Shown: positions 1 through 9,232 of the stretch, in pieces
Layout of the letters: each line of letters opens with the position of its first letter
Numbering within the stretch: position 1 is the first letter of the stretch
DNA from: an uncultured Alphaproteobacteria bacterium
Lineage (GTDB): Bacteria; Pseudomonadota; Alphaproteobacteria; RF32; CAG-239
Direction of reading: 5' to 3'
NCBI GenBank assembly: GCA_947630965.1
Contig: CANRJO010000005.1
Span: forward strand, 1 to 64,000
DNA length: 64,000 bases
Notes under the pieces: generated by a model
Seen by the model: only the letters and a program-made list of their open reading frames with translations
Databases searched by the model: none
What the model was told of the DNA's origin: nothing
Program-made: the position numbers and the translations under genes

Positions 1-428
1 ATATGATCATAGCCCAAAATGTGCAAAAGACCGTGCAACCACAAATGCATAAAATGCGCCTTTAAGCTCACGCCTTGTTCTTCGGCCTCGCGTTCAAGCG
101 TTTCAAGCGCCACAATCACATCGCCCAACTCCACATCATCGGCTTCAAGCATATCTTCAAACGAATCGTCTTCATAGTTTGCAAATGAAAGCACATTCGT
201 GGGTTTGTCCACACCGCGAAATTCACGGTTGAGCTTGTGAACAGCCTCATCATTACTCAAGCACAAATTGACCGAAAAAGTTTTGTTTTCATCTAAAAAC
301 CAAACATCGCTCCACACGCGCTTCGCGGCAACATCTGCCGTTTTCTGCACAAGTGCTGACACATCGGGCAAGACCTTTTCCCAACGCTTGTCTTCCATTG
401 TTAAATAAACGCTGATTTTATTCTTCAT
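1..428 (-). CDS. ybeY: Endoribonuclease YbeY (C-terminus beyond the window)
   Basis: This is the metal-dependent endoribonuclease that takes part in 16S rRNA maturation and 70S ribosome quality control. I translated the minus strand from the ATG at 426-428 and read 142 residues; the end lies left of position 1. The family signature NREFRGVDKPTNVLSF lies mid-protein, and the zinc-binding HGLLHILGYDH (three-histidine motif) ends the visible part at residues 132-142. The start overlaps the end of phoH by 11 bases, so ybeY is translationally coupled in a miaB-phoH-ybeY operon, a common proteobacterial order. Only the last residues are missing, so the identification is secure. Confidence 0.95.
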   Translation of the reverse strand, partial: MKNKISVYLTMEDKRWEKVLPDVSALVQKTADVAAKRVWSDVWFLDENKTFSVNLCLSNDEAVHKLNREFRGVDKPTNVLSFANYEDDSFEDMLEADDVELGDVIVALETLEREAEEQGVSLKAHFMHLWLHGLLHILGYDH

Positions 429-1383
429 CACGTTGCTTTTTCACTTTTTCTTCATAGGCTTTCACAATTTTTGCCACAAGTCCGTGACGCACCACATCGG
501 CGGCGGTAAACGTGACTGAGCTGATATTGCTGATGTTTTTAAGCGTATCCAAGGCATCGCGCAAGCCCGAAATTGTGCCGCGTGGCAAATCCACTTGGCT
601 TAAGTCGCCATTGACAACCATGCGCGAATTTTCGCCCAAGCGCGTTAAAAACATTTTCATCTGCATCGGCGTTGTGTTTTGCGCCTCGTCCAAAATCACA
701 AACGCGTTTGAAAGTGTGCGACCGCGCATAAAGGCAAGCGGTGCAATTTCAATTTCGCCGAGGGCTAATTTTTTATCCACCTGTTCGGCAGGCAACATTT
801 CATACAAAGCATCGTAAAGCGGGCGCAGATAAGGATCAACCTTTTCTTTCAAATCGCCGGGTAAAAAGCCCAAATTTTCACCGGCCTCAACCGCCGGACG
901 CGATAAAATAATTTTATCTACCGCGCCTTCAAGCATCATGGTTACCGCTAAAGCCACCGCTAAATATGTTTTACCCGTACCGGCAGGACCGAGGCCAAAG
1001 ACAAGCTCGTTTTTCATCATTTCCTGAATATAAGCCGCTTGTGTGGCGGAACGCGGATAAATATAACGCTTTTTGGTTTTGAGCACAATCTCGTTCAAGC
1101 TCTGCGCTTCCTGCTCAGAATGCGCACCGCCGCAAATGCGCACCGCCGCCTTCACTTCCTGCTCGCCAATTTCAATATCACGGCTCACTTTATCGTACAA
1201 AATGTTGATAGCCGCCTTTGCCGCTTCAATATCTTTGGCCTCGCCTTTAATATTGACCTGATTGCCAAATGTTGAAATTTCAACGTTAAGCATTTGTTCA
1301 ATCTGGCGCAGATTGGAATCTGACGCGCCAACAAGTTTTTGCACCAATGTGTTGTTAAAAAGTTCAAAGCTGATTTCTGCCAT
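418..1383 (-). CDS. phoH: PhoH family ATPase
   Basis: PhoH-like (YbeZ-type) cytoplasmic ATPase, 321 residues, a usual length. An N-terminal KH-like segment occupies roughly residues 10-65. The P-loop GPAGTGKT is at 132-139 and the Walker B-like sequence VILDEAQNTT lies around 230. The YbeZ branch is linked to RNA metabolism and is usually encoded next to YbeY, as here. The start codon shares one base with the miaB stop (TAATG) and the end overlaps ybeY, so the three are probably co-transcribed and coupled. The RNA-related role is from family knowledge and context; the ATPase fold is plain from the motifs. Confidence 0.94.
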   Translation of the reverse strand: MAEISFELFNNTLVQKLVGASDSNLRQIEQMLNVEISTFGNQVNIKGEAKDIEAAKAAINILYDKVSRDIEIGEQEVKAAVRICGGAHSEQEAQSLNEIVLKTKKRYIYPRSATQAAYIQEMMKNELVFGLGPAGTGKTYLAVALAVTMMLEGAVDKIILSRPAVEAGENLGFLPGDLKEKVDPYLRPLYDALYEMLPAEQVDKKLALGEIEIAPLAFMRGRTLSNAFVILDEAQNTTPMQMKMFLTRLGENSRMVVNGDLSQVDLPRGTISGLRDALDTLKNISNISSVTFTAADVVRHGLVAKIVKAYEEKVKKQRDEE

Positions 1384-2717
1384 TATAAAATTACCTTTCC
1401 GCTCAAAGAATTTGTGGTGGCGCTTTCCACACGCACATCCACAATGTGGTTTAACAAACTTTCATCCGCCTTGGCATGCAGGTTTTGCATATAAGGCGTG
1501 CGCCCAATCAGTTGCCCTTTGTGGCGACCGTATTGTTCAAACAAAACGGGCATCACTTTGCCGACCGAGGCTTGGTTGAACTGTTCCTGATATGAAAATA
1601 ACAGATTTTGCAAAATATCCAACCTTTCTTTTTTCACTTTTTCCTCAACCTGATTTTCCATCACGGCGGCGGGCGTTCCGGCGCGGCGACTGTACTTAAA
1701 CGAGAATGCCTGAATATATTTGATTTTTCTGACCAAATCAAGCGTTTGTTCAAAATCTTTATCCGTTTCGCCGGGGAAGCCTACAATAAAGTCAGACGAC
1801 ATCTCAAGTTTGGGGTTAGCCTCTTTTAACCGCGCCACAACGTCTAAATACTGCCCGCTTGTATGACGGCGGTTCATCGCTTTCAAAATTTTATCCGAGC
1901 CGGATTGCACCGGCAAATGCAAATAGGGCATCAGTTGTTCTAAATCGCGGTGGCAGGCAATCAGGTCATCATCAACATCAGCCGGATAACTTGTGGTGTA
2001 GCGAAGCCTTTTAATGCCCTCAATTTCCGCCAAGCGCCGCAAAAGATATGCCAAGTTGCGCTCTTTGCCGTGCGCATCTTCGCCATGATACGAATTAACG
2101 TTTTGCCCTAAAATATTAATTTCAAGCGTGCCGGTTGCAACTAAGCGTCGCGCCTCTGCCAAAACTTCTTCCACCGGGCGCGAATATTCCGCCCCGCGCG
2201 TATACGGCACCACACAATATGTGCAGAAATTGTCGCACCCCTCTTGCACCGCAAGATATGAGCAACCGCCCTCCGCCCGATTTTCAGGCAAAAAGTCAAA
2301 CTTCGCCTCAGGTGGAAAGTCAGTATCAATCAGGGTTTCGGCATGCTTGCGCTTGATTTTCAGAAGCATTTCGGGCAGGCGATGATATGTTAAAGGACCG
2401 AGAGCAAAATCAACATACGGCGCGCGTTTGGCAATTTGCTCATCTTCTGCCTGAACCACGCAACCCGTTACGCCGATGATGGTCTTTTTGCCCTCTGCGG
2501 CGCGTTCTTCTTTAATGAGATTTGCCCGCCCCAAATCCGAAAAAAGTTTTTCCGCCGCTTTTTCACGAATATGGCAGGTATTGAATAAAACCAAATCAGC
2601 CTCGTGCTGATCGAGCGTTTCAACATAGCCCATGTTCTCAAGCATCAGCGCCATACGGTGTGAATCATAAACATTCATCTGGCAGCCAAAAGTTTTGATA
2701 AAATATTTTTGCTTCAT
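1383..2717 (-). CDS. miaB: tRNA-2-methylthio-N6-dimethylallyladenosine synthase MiaB
   Basis: Radical SAM methylthiotransferase that adds the 2-methylthio group to i6A37 of tRNAs reading UNN codons. The 444 residues begin with the UPF0004 domain, whose first cluster cysteine is in KTFGCQMNVYDS. The radical SAM CxxxCxxC is in EGCDNFCTYCVVPYTRG. A C-terminal TRAM region covers about the last 65 residues. The motif set distinguishes MiaB from RimO and MtaB well. It is the first gene of the miaB-phoH-ybeY operon, and the divergent gene starts about 100 bases away, so both promoters must lie in that gap. Confidence 0.96.
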   Translation of the reverse strand: MKQKYFIKTFGCQMNVYDSHRMALMLENMGYVETLDQHEADLVLFNTCHIREKAAEKLFSDLGRANLIKEERAAEGKKTIIGVTGCVVQAEDEQIAKRAPYVDFALGPLTYHRLPEMLLKIKRKHAETLIDTDFPPEAKFDFLPENRAEGGCSYLAVQEGCDNFCTYCVVPYTRGAEYSRPVEEVLAEARRLVATGTLEINILGQNVNSYHGEDAHGKERNLAYLLRRLAEIEGIKRLRYTTSYPADVDDDLIACHRDLEQLMPYLHLPVQSGSDKILKAMNRRHTSGQYLDVVARLKEANPKLEMSSDFIVGFPGETDKDFEQTLDLVRKIKYIQAFSFKYSRRAGTPAAVMENQVEEKVKKERLDILQNLLFSYQEQFNQASVGKVMPVLFEQYGRHKGQLIGRTPYMQNLHAKADESLLNHIVDVRVESATTNSLSGKVIL

Positions 2718-2813
2718 TTTTATATTCTTAAATCTTTTTCAATGATTAATATGCTATGCCAAAGTATAACAATTTTCAAATCTTTTTTTGACTTTTTTAT
2801 AAGGAGTTTGAAA

Positions 2814-3251
2814 ATGCTTGATACAAAAAATATAGAAACAAGTTATCTCAATAACTTGGAAACGCCTCAAAAATTGAGTTGTTTAAAAGCATTAGCATAC
2901 ATTTCTCAAATTGACGGTCATATGGATAGCTCTGAAGCTTATATTTTAGCGACATTAGCAAAAAAATTTAAGCTCACAGATTCTCGCACATTTTTGCAAA
3001 ATTTGGATGAAGGAGAAATTTTAGACGAATTATCGCATATTTCAAACAAAAAAGCGGCGATGGATCTCATCAAATATTTATGCTTCACAGCGCAAGCGGA
3101 CAGCGACCTTAATGATAAGGAAGTCTTGTTCATTGGGCATGCAGCAAAGGCAATGAATCTAGATGTTCAAAAAGCTGCTGAGATTAATGATTTTGTGATA
3201 GAATGCCTGATGTTGGAAGAAAAAGCGCGTGAAATTTTTGAAGAAGAATAG
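2814..3251 (+). CDS. TerB-like domain protein
   Basis: A 145-residue soluble helical protein. I chose the ATG at 2814 because AAGGAG sits at 2801-2806; the open frame extends upstream but without support. Two similar acidic helical repeats, around QIDGHMDSSEAYIL and QADSDLNDKEVLFI, match the paired D/E-rich metal-binding helices of the TerB fold (tellurite-resistance family, probably calcium-binding). The family is linked to membrane-associated stress responses, but the actual role here is unknown. It starts a plus-strand run with an unknown helical protein 9 bases downstream. A kinase/phosphatase/vWA set of the Ter-associated type lies about 19 kb away. The fold assignment is by eye. Confidence 0.6.
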   Translation: MLDTKNIETSYLNNLETPQKLSCLKALAYISQIDGHMDSSEAYILATLAKKFKLTDSRTFLQNLDEGEILDELSHISNKKAAMDLIKYLCFTAQADSDLNDKEVLFIGHAAKAMNLDVQKAAEINDFVIECLMLEEKAREIFEEE

Positions 3252-3260
3252 GAGTACCTC

Positions 3261-4136
3261 ATGGAGGAAAAAAAGCAAAAAATCAGCCAGATGTTATCTG
3301 CAAAATATCAAGACATCCAAGAAAAACGGCTCAATCAATTAACGCGTGAAGTCATTTATGGTCCGCAAAACAGAAACGTTAATATTAACGGAAAGCGGGT
3401 TAAACTCTCTGATTTGCGTTATCAGTTGGCGGATACTTTTGAAAATATGCAGAGCGCCAAAAAAACACCCTCAAATGCTGACTTTAATATGATGATAGCC
3501 TCAAGCATTGAAACGCTCAATTCCGAGACAAGCTCCGAGCAAGAATATTTTCGGTGGTTGGACGATTGCTCGGAAATCATCAAAGATATGAATGACGGCT
3601 TTATCACAAAGGACGATTTAGACTCTCGCAACGACTTTTTAGAGATGAGTCATCAGCGCGAGGCTGATCTGATGCTCTGCCTAGGGCTTTACGCGGGAAG
3701 CTCGCACCCAAAGGCGGCAGAAAAAGCGGCTCGTCTGCGCTATAAGCTCCAAAAGCTTCGTGAAATGCGGCAGACAATAGAAACATACACCCGCAATGAA
3801 GCTGATACCAAAATCAGCAAAGAAGAGTACGAAAAAGCCCTGCCTTATTACAAACTCTTCAAAGGTCTAAGGCGCCTGCCTTATGGACAAGATTTATCCG
3901 CTGAAAGAAAAGAGCTTGGCATTCAGCACGAAGTCGATTATGACCTTTTGCCTACCTATGACTACTTTGCTTGGCTCGTAAATGAAACCTTAGATGAAGA
4001 AGCAAAAGAAAATACTTTTAATATCAAACATCAAGAAATTTCTGATAAACTGAAAGATTTAGCTAGACGCCGAGAAACTTTTAAAGTAAATTACATGATA
4101 TTGGAACGTAAAAAAGCACAATTTCAGAATAATTAA
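3261..4136 (+). CDS. Hypothetical helical, charge-rich protein
   Basis: I do not recognise this 291-residue protein. It has no signal peptide or membrane segment and is rich in Lys, Glu, Arg and Gln, with long predicted helices. Candidate coiled-coil stretches lie near residues 1-30, 150-185 and 255-285. The start follows AGGAG directly, and only 9 bases separate it from the TerB-like gene, so the two are likely co-translated and may act together in the cytoplasm. The spacing to the next gene, yggT, is 12 bases, so it probably belongs to the same transcript. Confidence 0.6.
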   Translation: MEEKKQKISQMLSAKYQDIQEKRLNQLTREVIYGPQNRNVNINGKRVKLSDLRYQLADTFENMQSAKKTPSNADFNMMIASSIETLNSETSSEQEYFRWLDDCSEIIKDMNDGFITKDDLDSRNDFLEMSHQREADLMLCLGLYAGSSHPKAAEKAARLRYKLQKLREMRQTIETYTRNEADTKISKEEYEKALPYYKLFKGLRRLPYGQDLSAERKELGIQHEVDYDLLPTYDYFAWLVNETLDEEAKENTFNIKHQEISDKLKDLARRRETFKVNYMILERKKAQFQNN

Positions 4137-4148
4137 AGGAGAAAATTG

Positions 4149-4448
4149 ATGGGAATGCTTTTGGTACCTGTTTTTGACACATTAGCTTTAGTCATTGACA
4201 TTTATTTTAAAGTTGTGGTGGTAGAAATTGTTTTGCACTACCTCCTTCACTTCAAGATGATAACAGTCAGCAACAAATATGCTGAAAAATTTATGGAAAT
4301 TTTGAAAAAATTAACGGAGCCTGTTTATCAAAAAATCCGCAGCAAAGTTCCTGCTTATGCCGGTTTTGATACGGCGCCTTTTGTGTTACTTTTGGCATTG
4401 TTTTTTGTGGCACGCTTAATTTATGCCTGCAAAGAAATGATGATGTAA
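4149..4448 (+). CDS. YggT family membrane protein
   Basis: A small integral membrane protein of 99 residues. Hydrophobic segments lie at about residues 3-34 and 75-95, separated by the family-like amphipathic stretch with LTEPVYQKIRSKVP. YggT proteins are often encoded next to DUF167 (YggU) genes, exactly as here, and are linked loosely to osmotic stress and cell division in some bacteria. I start at the ATG at 4149 rather than the TTG just before it because AAAGGAG is well placed for the ATG. Function in this organism is not established. Confidence 0.8.
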   Translation: MGMLLVPVFDTLALVIDIYFKVVVVEIVLHYLLHFKMITVSNKYAEKFMEILKKLTEPVYQKIRSKVPAYAGFDTAPFVLLLALFFVARLIYACKEMMM

Positions 4449-4454
4449 ACTTAT

Positions 4455-4766
4455 ATGTTTTTTCAAAAAAAGACAAACGGATACATTTTAAGAGTTAGGC
4501 TCATGCCTAACTCTTCTTTAACTAAAGTTTCTGGGCGCGCTCAAACGCCTGAAGGCGAAGATTGCATTAAGATTAACGTCACAGCCATCCCTGAAAAAGG
4601 CAAAGCAAACAAAGCACTTTTGATGTTTTTGGCAAAGCTTCTTTCGGTGGCAAAAACAAACTTTGAAATCACATCAGGCGAAACAGACAGATATAAAAAA
4701 ATTGAGATCAGCACAAATGCGGATTTAGATGAAAAACTTGAAAAGCTATGGGAGAACGTAAAATGA
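4455..4766 (+). CDS. DUF167 (YggU) family protein
   Basis: A 103-residue cytoplasmic protein with the typical DUF167 core: a strand-rich N-terminus (YILRVRLMPNSSLTKV), IKINVTAIPEKGKANKALLMFLAK in the middle and an ITSGETDRYKKIEI end. The family has a known fold but no settled biochemical role. It lies 6 bases after yggT, the classic pairing, and its TGA overlaps the ATG of folD in an ATGA arrangement, so translation of folD is coupled to it. Confidence 0.88.
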   Translation: MFFQKKTNGYILRVRLMPNSSLTKVSGRAQTPEGEDCIKINVTAIPEKGKANKALLMFLAKLLSVAKTNFEITSGETDRYKKIEISTNADLDEKLEKLWENVK

Positions 4767-5605
4767 GCGTTGTTTTAAATGGCAAAGAAATTGCGGCAAG
4801 CATCATAGAAAACATCAAAAAACAGACAGAAAAGCTTCAAGAAAAGCCAACACTTGCCATCATTTTGGTCGGTCATAACGAAGCATCGCGCATTTATGTG
4901 CGCAATAAGTGCTCGGCGGCACAAAAAGCGGGGCTACAGGCAGAGCTTTTGGAATTTGAGGAAAATGTGTCTGCTAAAACACTGAAAGAAAAAATTCAAA
5001 GCTTAAATCTCGATTCGCACATTCACGGCATCATCATTCAGCTTCCCCTGCCCGCTCATTTACCGACGCAGGAATTGTTGGAAACGGTTGACCCATTAAA
5101 AGACGTGGACGGTTTTCATCCCTTAAATGCCGGTCTTTTGCAAAACAACAACCCTGCTGCTTTTGCACCGGCAACCGCGCGCGGGGTGATGACGCTCTTA
5201 AGAGAAACGGGCGTTGAGCTTGAAGGCAAAAACGCGCTTGTGATTGGGCGTTCGCAAATTGTCGGCAAGCCTGTGGCGCAAATGCTTTTAAATAAAAATT
5301 GCACGGTGACAATCGCGCATTCCAAAACACAAAACCTGCCCGCACTTGTTCAAAATGCCGATATTGTTGTAGCAGCCTGCGGACGCCCCAAAATGGTCAA
5401 AGCATCGTGGCTTAAAAAAGGTGCTATTGTCATGGATGTTGGCATCAACCGCGTTGAAAACAAGCTCACAGGTGATGTTGATTTTGAGCCTGCCAAAGAG
5501 GTTGCTTCCTTCATCACGCCTGTTCCCGGCGGCGTAGGACCGATGACGGTCGCCATGCTTTTGCAAAACACATTGGAAGCTTATCTTAAACAAAAGAACA
5601 GCTAG
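4763..5605 (+). CDS. folD: Bifunctional methylenetetrahydrofolate dehydrogenase/cyclohydrolase FolD
   Basis: Cytoplasmic enzyme that oxidises 5,10-methylene-THF to methenyl-THF (NADP-linked) and hydrolyses it to 10-formyl-THF, feeding purine and formyl-Met synthesis. The 280 residues carry both family signatures: the catalytic region with YVRNKCSAAQKAG and QLPLPAHL, the DVDGFHPLNAGLL segment, GRSQIVGKPVAQMLL for dinucleotide binding, and a C-terminal TPVPGGVGPMTVAMLL. I place the start at 4763, with GGAGAA just upstream, rather than at the in-frame ATG at 4748. It overlaps the preceding DUF167 gene by 4 bases. Confidence 0.96.
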   Translation: MSVVLNGKEIAASIIENIKKQTEKLQEKPTLAIILVGHNEASRIYVRNKCSAAQKAGLQAELLEFEENVSAKTLKEKIQSLNLDSHIHGIIIQLPLPAHLPTQELLETVDPLKDVDGFHPLNAGLLQNNNPAAFAPATARGVMTLLRETGVELEGKNALVIGRSQIVGKPVAQMLLNKNCTVTIAHSKTQNLPALVQNADIVVAACGRPKMVKASWLKKGAIVMDVGINRVENKLTGDVDFEPAKEVASFITPVPGGVGPMTVAMLLQNTLEAYLKQKNS

Positions 5606-5659
5606 ACTTCAAAAGCTTTTTTAAGTGCCTATATTAAAACCCAAACACAAGAGGATAAA

Positions 5660-6037
5660 ATGGCACAACTGGGCAAAATTTTCATTTACGAGCAAAACGC
5701 GCAAACACTGCAAAATTTTGCGTCAGATTTTCAAGCGCAAGGCTTTTTTGCTTTCGGCACAGATAACATTTATCGTTTTTTGAAATACGCTAACACGGTT
5801 CACCCCGACATTGTCATTATGAACATCCCACAAAATTTTGAAACAGATGATACTTTTTGGAAAGAAGTGTACCAAAATTTATGCCATGACAAATGCCCGC
5901 AAATTTTCATGAATGTAGAAGCGCCTAAAAACTTGCAAAACACTTTACATCTTAAAAATTTCAAAACTTCCGAGCTCACGGCTGAAGAGCTGCAAACACT
6001 TTTAAATGAGACGCACCAAGAACAAACGCTTCATTAA
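5660..6037 (+). CDS. Hypothetical protein, possibly a degenerate receiver-like domain
   Basis: A 125-residue cytoplasmic protein that I cannot place firmly. The alternation of strands and helices (KIFIYEQNAQTL, then PDIVIMNIP, then CPQIFMNVEAP) resembles a CheY-like receiver. The phosphoacceptor position is occupied by asparagine (MNIP), so it would not be a classical phosphorylated receiver. AGAGGA precedes the start. A strong intrinsic terminator follows the stop immediately, so it ends the plus-strand run that begins with the TerB-like gene. The receiver reading is a guess from the pattern of secondary structure. Confidence 0.5.
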   Translation: MAQLGKIFIYEQNAQTLQNFASDFQAQGFFAFGTDNIYRFLKYANTVHPDIVIMNIPQNFETDDTFWKEVYQNLCHDKCPQIFMNVEAPKNLQNTLHLKNFKTSELTAEELQTLLNETHQEQTLH

Positions 6038-6075
6038 AAAAGCCGGTATGCTTTGCGGCAACACCGGCTTTTTTA
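6036..6075. terminator. Intrinsic terminator between converging genes
   Basis: AGCCGGT at 6041-6047 pairs with ACCGGCT at 6063-6069, with an A-run before and a T-run after. The flanking A/T runs let it work in both directions, for the plus-strand gene ending at 6037 and for the efflux operon ending at 6080. Confidence 0.85.
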
Positions 6076-6079
6076 TGAT

Positions 6080-9000
6080 TTATTTCTTTTTCGGCTTATC
6101 TTCCGTTTGAGGTTTCAGATGACCTTTATTTTCCGTCATCGTTTGCACCAAGATGTACAGAAGCGGAATAACAACCAAGCCACCGGCGGTTCCAAGCAAC
6201 ATGCCATAGAACACCGGCACACCGATAGCCACGCGGCTACCCGCGCCGGCACCTGTTGCCACAATCAGCGGGAACACGCCCAAGATGAAGGTAAACGCAG
6301 TCATCAACACGGCACGGAACCGCTCACGCGTACCCACCACCGCCGATTTTTCAATAGACGTTCCTTTTGCGCGCTCATCACGGGCAAATTCCACAATCAG
6401 AATGGCGTTTTTGCTTGCCAAACCAATCAGCAAAATCAAGCCTAATTGAGCATAAATACTGAGCGGTTGTCCGCAGATAAAGATACCGATAAAGGCACCT
6501 AACATAGCAACTGTCACAGATGTCAAAACGGAAATCGGGAGCATCCAACTTTCGTATTGCGCCACCAAGAACAGATAGCCAAACAATACCGCCAAGGCAA
6601 TCAGGAACCCGACCTGCCCTTGGTTGCGCCGTTCTTGCAAGCTCATGCCTGACCACTCGTAGCTATACCCGGCGGGCAGCGTTTTTTGCGCCAACTCTTC
6701 AATCGCCTGCATCGCTTGTCCACTGGAAATGCCCGGAGCGGCCATTGCCGTAATAGTTGCGGACGGATACTGGTTATAACGCTCCATACTCCGCGGCGCC
6801 TGCACAGTACGAATATCCACCAAGCTCCCCAAAGGCACCATCTCGCCCTTAGCGCTTTGGACATAGAGTTTTTTAATGCTTTCAATATCCTTACGATACG
6901 GCCAGTCAGCCTGAATCATCACCTTGTTAACCTGCGTACCGATGTTAATATCATTAATATAGCCCGAGCCCAAGTAGTTTTGCAAAACAGTATAAATACT
7001 GCTGATACTCACCTGCATCACTTCGGCTTTTTCCTTGTTGATATCAATATATGCATGCGGTGTTTCCGCAGTATAAGTTGAGAACGCATACATCACTTCC
7101 GGCAGTTGGTTAAGTCTGCCCAAAAAGCTCTTAAGCGTAGCTTCAAGTTTTTTCGGATCTGTACTATCCAACGACTGCAACCTGAAATCCATACCGCCTG
7201 TTGTGCCAAGCCCCGGAATGGCGGGGAATTCAAACAGGTTAATAGAGGCGTCTGGAATGGTATCAAACTTCGCCTTAATTCGGTTTAAAATCGTGGTAGA
7301 ATATTCAGAAGCTTCCGTACGTTCAGCCCAAGGTTTTAAGCGCAAAATATTGATCGCCACATTTTCGCCTTGTCCGGAAAGCATACTAAAGCCCATAATC
7401 TGCTGAACGGCAGAAACGCTTTTTTCTTCCATAATCAAGGGCAAAATTTCATCCATCACTTTCTTGGTACGCGGTTGTGTGGCACCTTCGGGAAGTTGGA
7501 TGTTCGTTAAAATCACGCCCTGATCTTCTGCCGGAATAAAGGTAGTGTGACTTAACTGCAACATCACCCAGTTAAAGAACAAAAGAAGCCCAAGCAAAAG
7601 CGCAATGACCGTCACTTTCCGCCCAATGTAACCCACAATCGCCAAATAGCGGTTACGCGCCCGATCAACAACCTTGTTAAACCACATCAACGGACCATGT
7701 TCAGCAGGCTTTAACGGACGCAAAATGGTTGCACACAAAGCCGGTGAAAGTGTTAAGGCGTTAATCGCGGAGAACACCACGGCAAATGAAATGGAAATAG
7801 CAAATTGCTGATAAATCTTACCTGTAATACCACCCAAAAACGCAATCGGCACAAAAATGGCCAAAAGCACCAACGTTGTGGCAACAATCGGGCTTGAAAC
7901 TTCTTCCATGGTGCGAATTGCCGCAGCTTTTGGCGGTAACTTATCTTGTTCCATCAAGGTCAAAACACGTTCCACCACCACAATAGCGTCATCCACCACC
8001 AAGCCGATAGCCAAGACCAAACCGAACAAGGTTAAAATATTCAAGCTATAGCCTAATGCCAACATCACAGCAAAAGTTGCAAACAATGAAACCGGAATGG
8101 TAATGGACGGCACCAAGGTTGAGCGCCAATCTTGCAAAAAGATATAGCACACCGCCACCACCAACACAAAGGTTAACAAAAGCGTCCAAACCACTTCTTC
8201 AATGGAGGCTTGAATGTAATCCGTGGCATCGTAGAACACATTAATTTCAAAATCTTCAGGATAGAATTTTGAAAGTCTGTCAAGCTCAGCGCGCACCGCT
8301 TTCATAGCCTGAATAGCATTTGCGCCCGAAAGTGTGTTTAAGGATATAGCAATGGAGGGTTGACCGTCTCGCGTACCCTTGAAAATATAGTTTTCAGAGC
8401 CGATTTCCACACGCGCAATATCTTTTAAGCGCACCAAACCGCCATCTTGTTCCGTGCGGACAATAATGTTTTCAAAGTCCGAGGCTTCATTTAACCGACC
8501 TTGTGTTTGGAGCGTATAAACCATTTGCTGATCGCCATCACCGGGCATGGAGCCCACTTGCCCCAAAGACGGTTGAAAGTTTTGGCTCTCAATCACACTC
8601 CGAACAGTTGAAATCGGGATATTCAAAGCCGTAATTTTATCCGCATCAAGCCACACACGCATTGCCAAAGGCGCGGCGTGCACACTCACATCACCCACAC
8701 CATAAACACGGCTTAAGTTATTTTTGATGTTGTTTTCCACATAGTTACTCAAAAACTGCTCGTCATGCGTACCGTTTGGCGAACGGACATTCAAAAAGCC
8801 CAGAATATCCGAAGATCTGCGGCGCACATTCACACCATTACGCTGCACATCGGTCGGAAGTTTACTCATGGCCTGCTGCACGCGGTTTTGAACCTTCACT
8901 TGCGCCATATCCGGATCCGTGCCCACTTCAAAACTGATGGAAAGGCTGTATGCGCCGGAGTTTGCAGATGTGGAGCTCATGTAAAGCATATCTTCCACGC

Positions 9001-9214
9001 CGTTGACCTGTTGTTCAATCGGAATACCGACCGTATTCGCCACCACTTCCGCACTTGCGCCAATGTAGTTAGCGGAAACATTCACTTCCGGCGGCGTAAT
9101 TTGCGGATAAAGCGAAATGGGCAAAGAAAAGATAGAGATAATGCCCGCAAGCGTCATCACAATAGCAATCACGATTGCAAAGCGCGGACGCTCAATAAAA
9201 AACTTTGAAAACAT
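6080..9214 (-). CDS. RND multidrug efflux pump, inner-membrane transporter (AcrB/MexB type)
   Basis: Proton-driven HAE1-family RND exporter, 1044 residues, full length. It starts with a first membrane helix after [13 protein letters not shown]. The proton-relay aspartates are intact in TM4 ([14 protein letters not shown]) and the TM10 lysine is present in [14 protein letters not shown]. Two large periplasmic loops separate the two six-helix halves, as expected for an active AcrB-like trimer. It lies 18 bases downstream of the adaptor gene and is the last gene of an acrR-acrA-acrB-like operon. No outer-membrane channel gene (TolC/OprM type) is in the window, so one must come from elsewhere. 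Substrates cannot be read from sequence. Confidence 0.96.
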   Translation of the reverse strand: MFSKFFIERPRFAIVIAIVMTLAGIISIFSLPISLYPQITPPEVNVSANYIGASAEVVANTVGIPIEQQVNGVEDMLYMSSTSANSGAYSLSISFEVGTDPDMAQVKVQNRVQQAMSKLPTDVQRNGVNVRRRSSDILGFLNVRSPNGTHDEQFLSNYVENNIKNNLSRVYGVGDVSVHAAPLAMRVWLDADKITALNIPISTVRSVIESQNFQPSLGQVGSMPGDGDQQMVYTLQTQGRLNEASDFENIIVRTEQDGGLVRLKDIARVEIGSENYIFKGTRDGQPSIAISLNTLSGANAIQAMKAVRAELDRLSKFYPEDFEINVFYDATDYIQASIEEVVWTLLLTFVLVVAVCYIFLQDWRSTLVPSITIPVSLFATFAVMLALGYSLNILTLFGLVLAIGLVVDDAIVVVERVLTLMEQDKLPPKAAAIRTMEEVSSPIVATTLVLLAIFVPIAFLGGITGKIYQQFAISISFAVVFSAINALTLSPALCATILRPLKPAEHGPLMWFNKVVDRARNRYLAIVGYIGRKVTVIALLLGLLLFFNWVMLQLSHTTFIPAEDQGVILTNIQLPEGATQPRTKKVMDEILPLIMEEKSVSAVQQIMGFSMLSGQGENVAINILRLKPWAERTEASEYSTTILNRIKAKFDTIPDASINLFEFPAIPGLGTTGGMDFRLQSLDSTDPKKLEATLKSFLGRLNQLPEVMYAFSTYTAETPHAYIDINKEKAEVMQVSISSIYTVLQNYLGSGYINDINIGTQVNKVMIQADWPYRKDIESIKKLYVQSAKGEMVPLGSLVDIRTVQAPRSMERYNQYPSATITAMAAPGISSGQAMQAIEELAQKTLPAGYSYEWSGMSLQERRNQGQVGFLIALAVLFGYLFLVAQYESWMLPISVLTSVTVAMLGAFIGIFICGQPLSIYAQLGLILLIGLASKNAILIVEFARDERAKGTSIEKSAVVGTRERFRAVLMTAFTFILGVFPLIVATGAGAGSRVAIGVPVFYGMLLGTAGGLVVIPLLYILVQTMTENKGHLKPQTEDKPKKK

Positions 9215-9232
9215 AGCTCAAATGCTCCTTTC

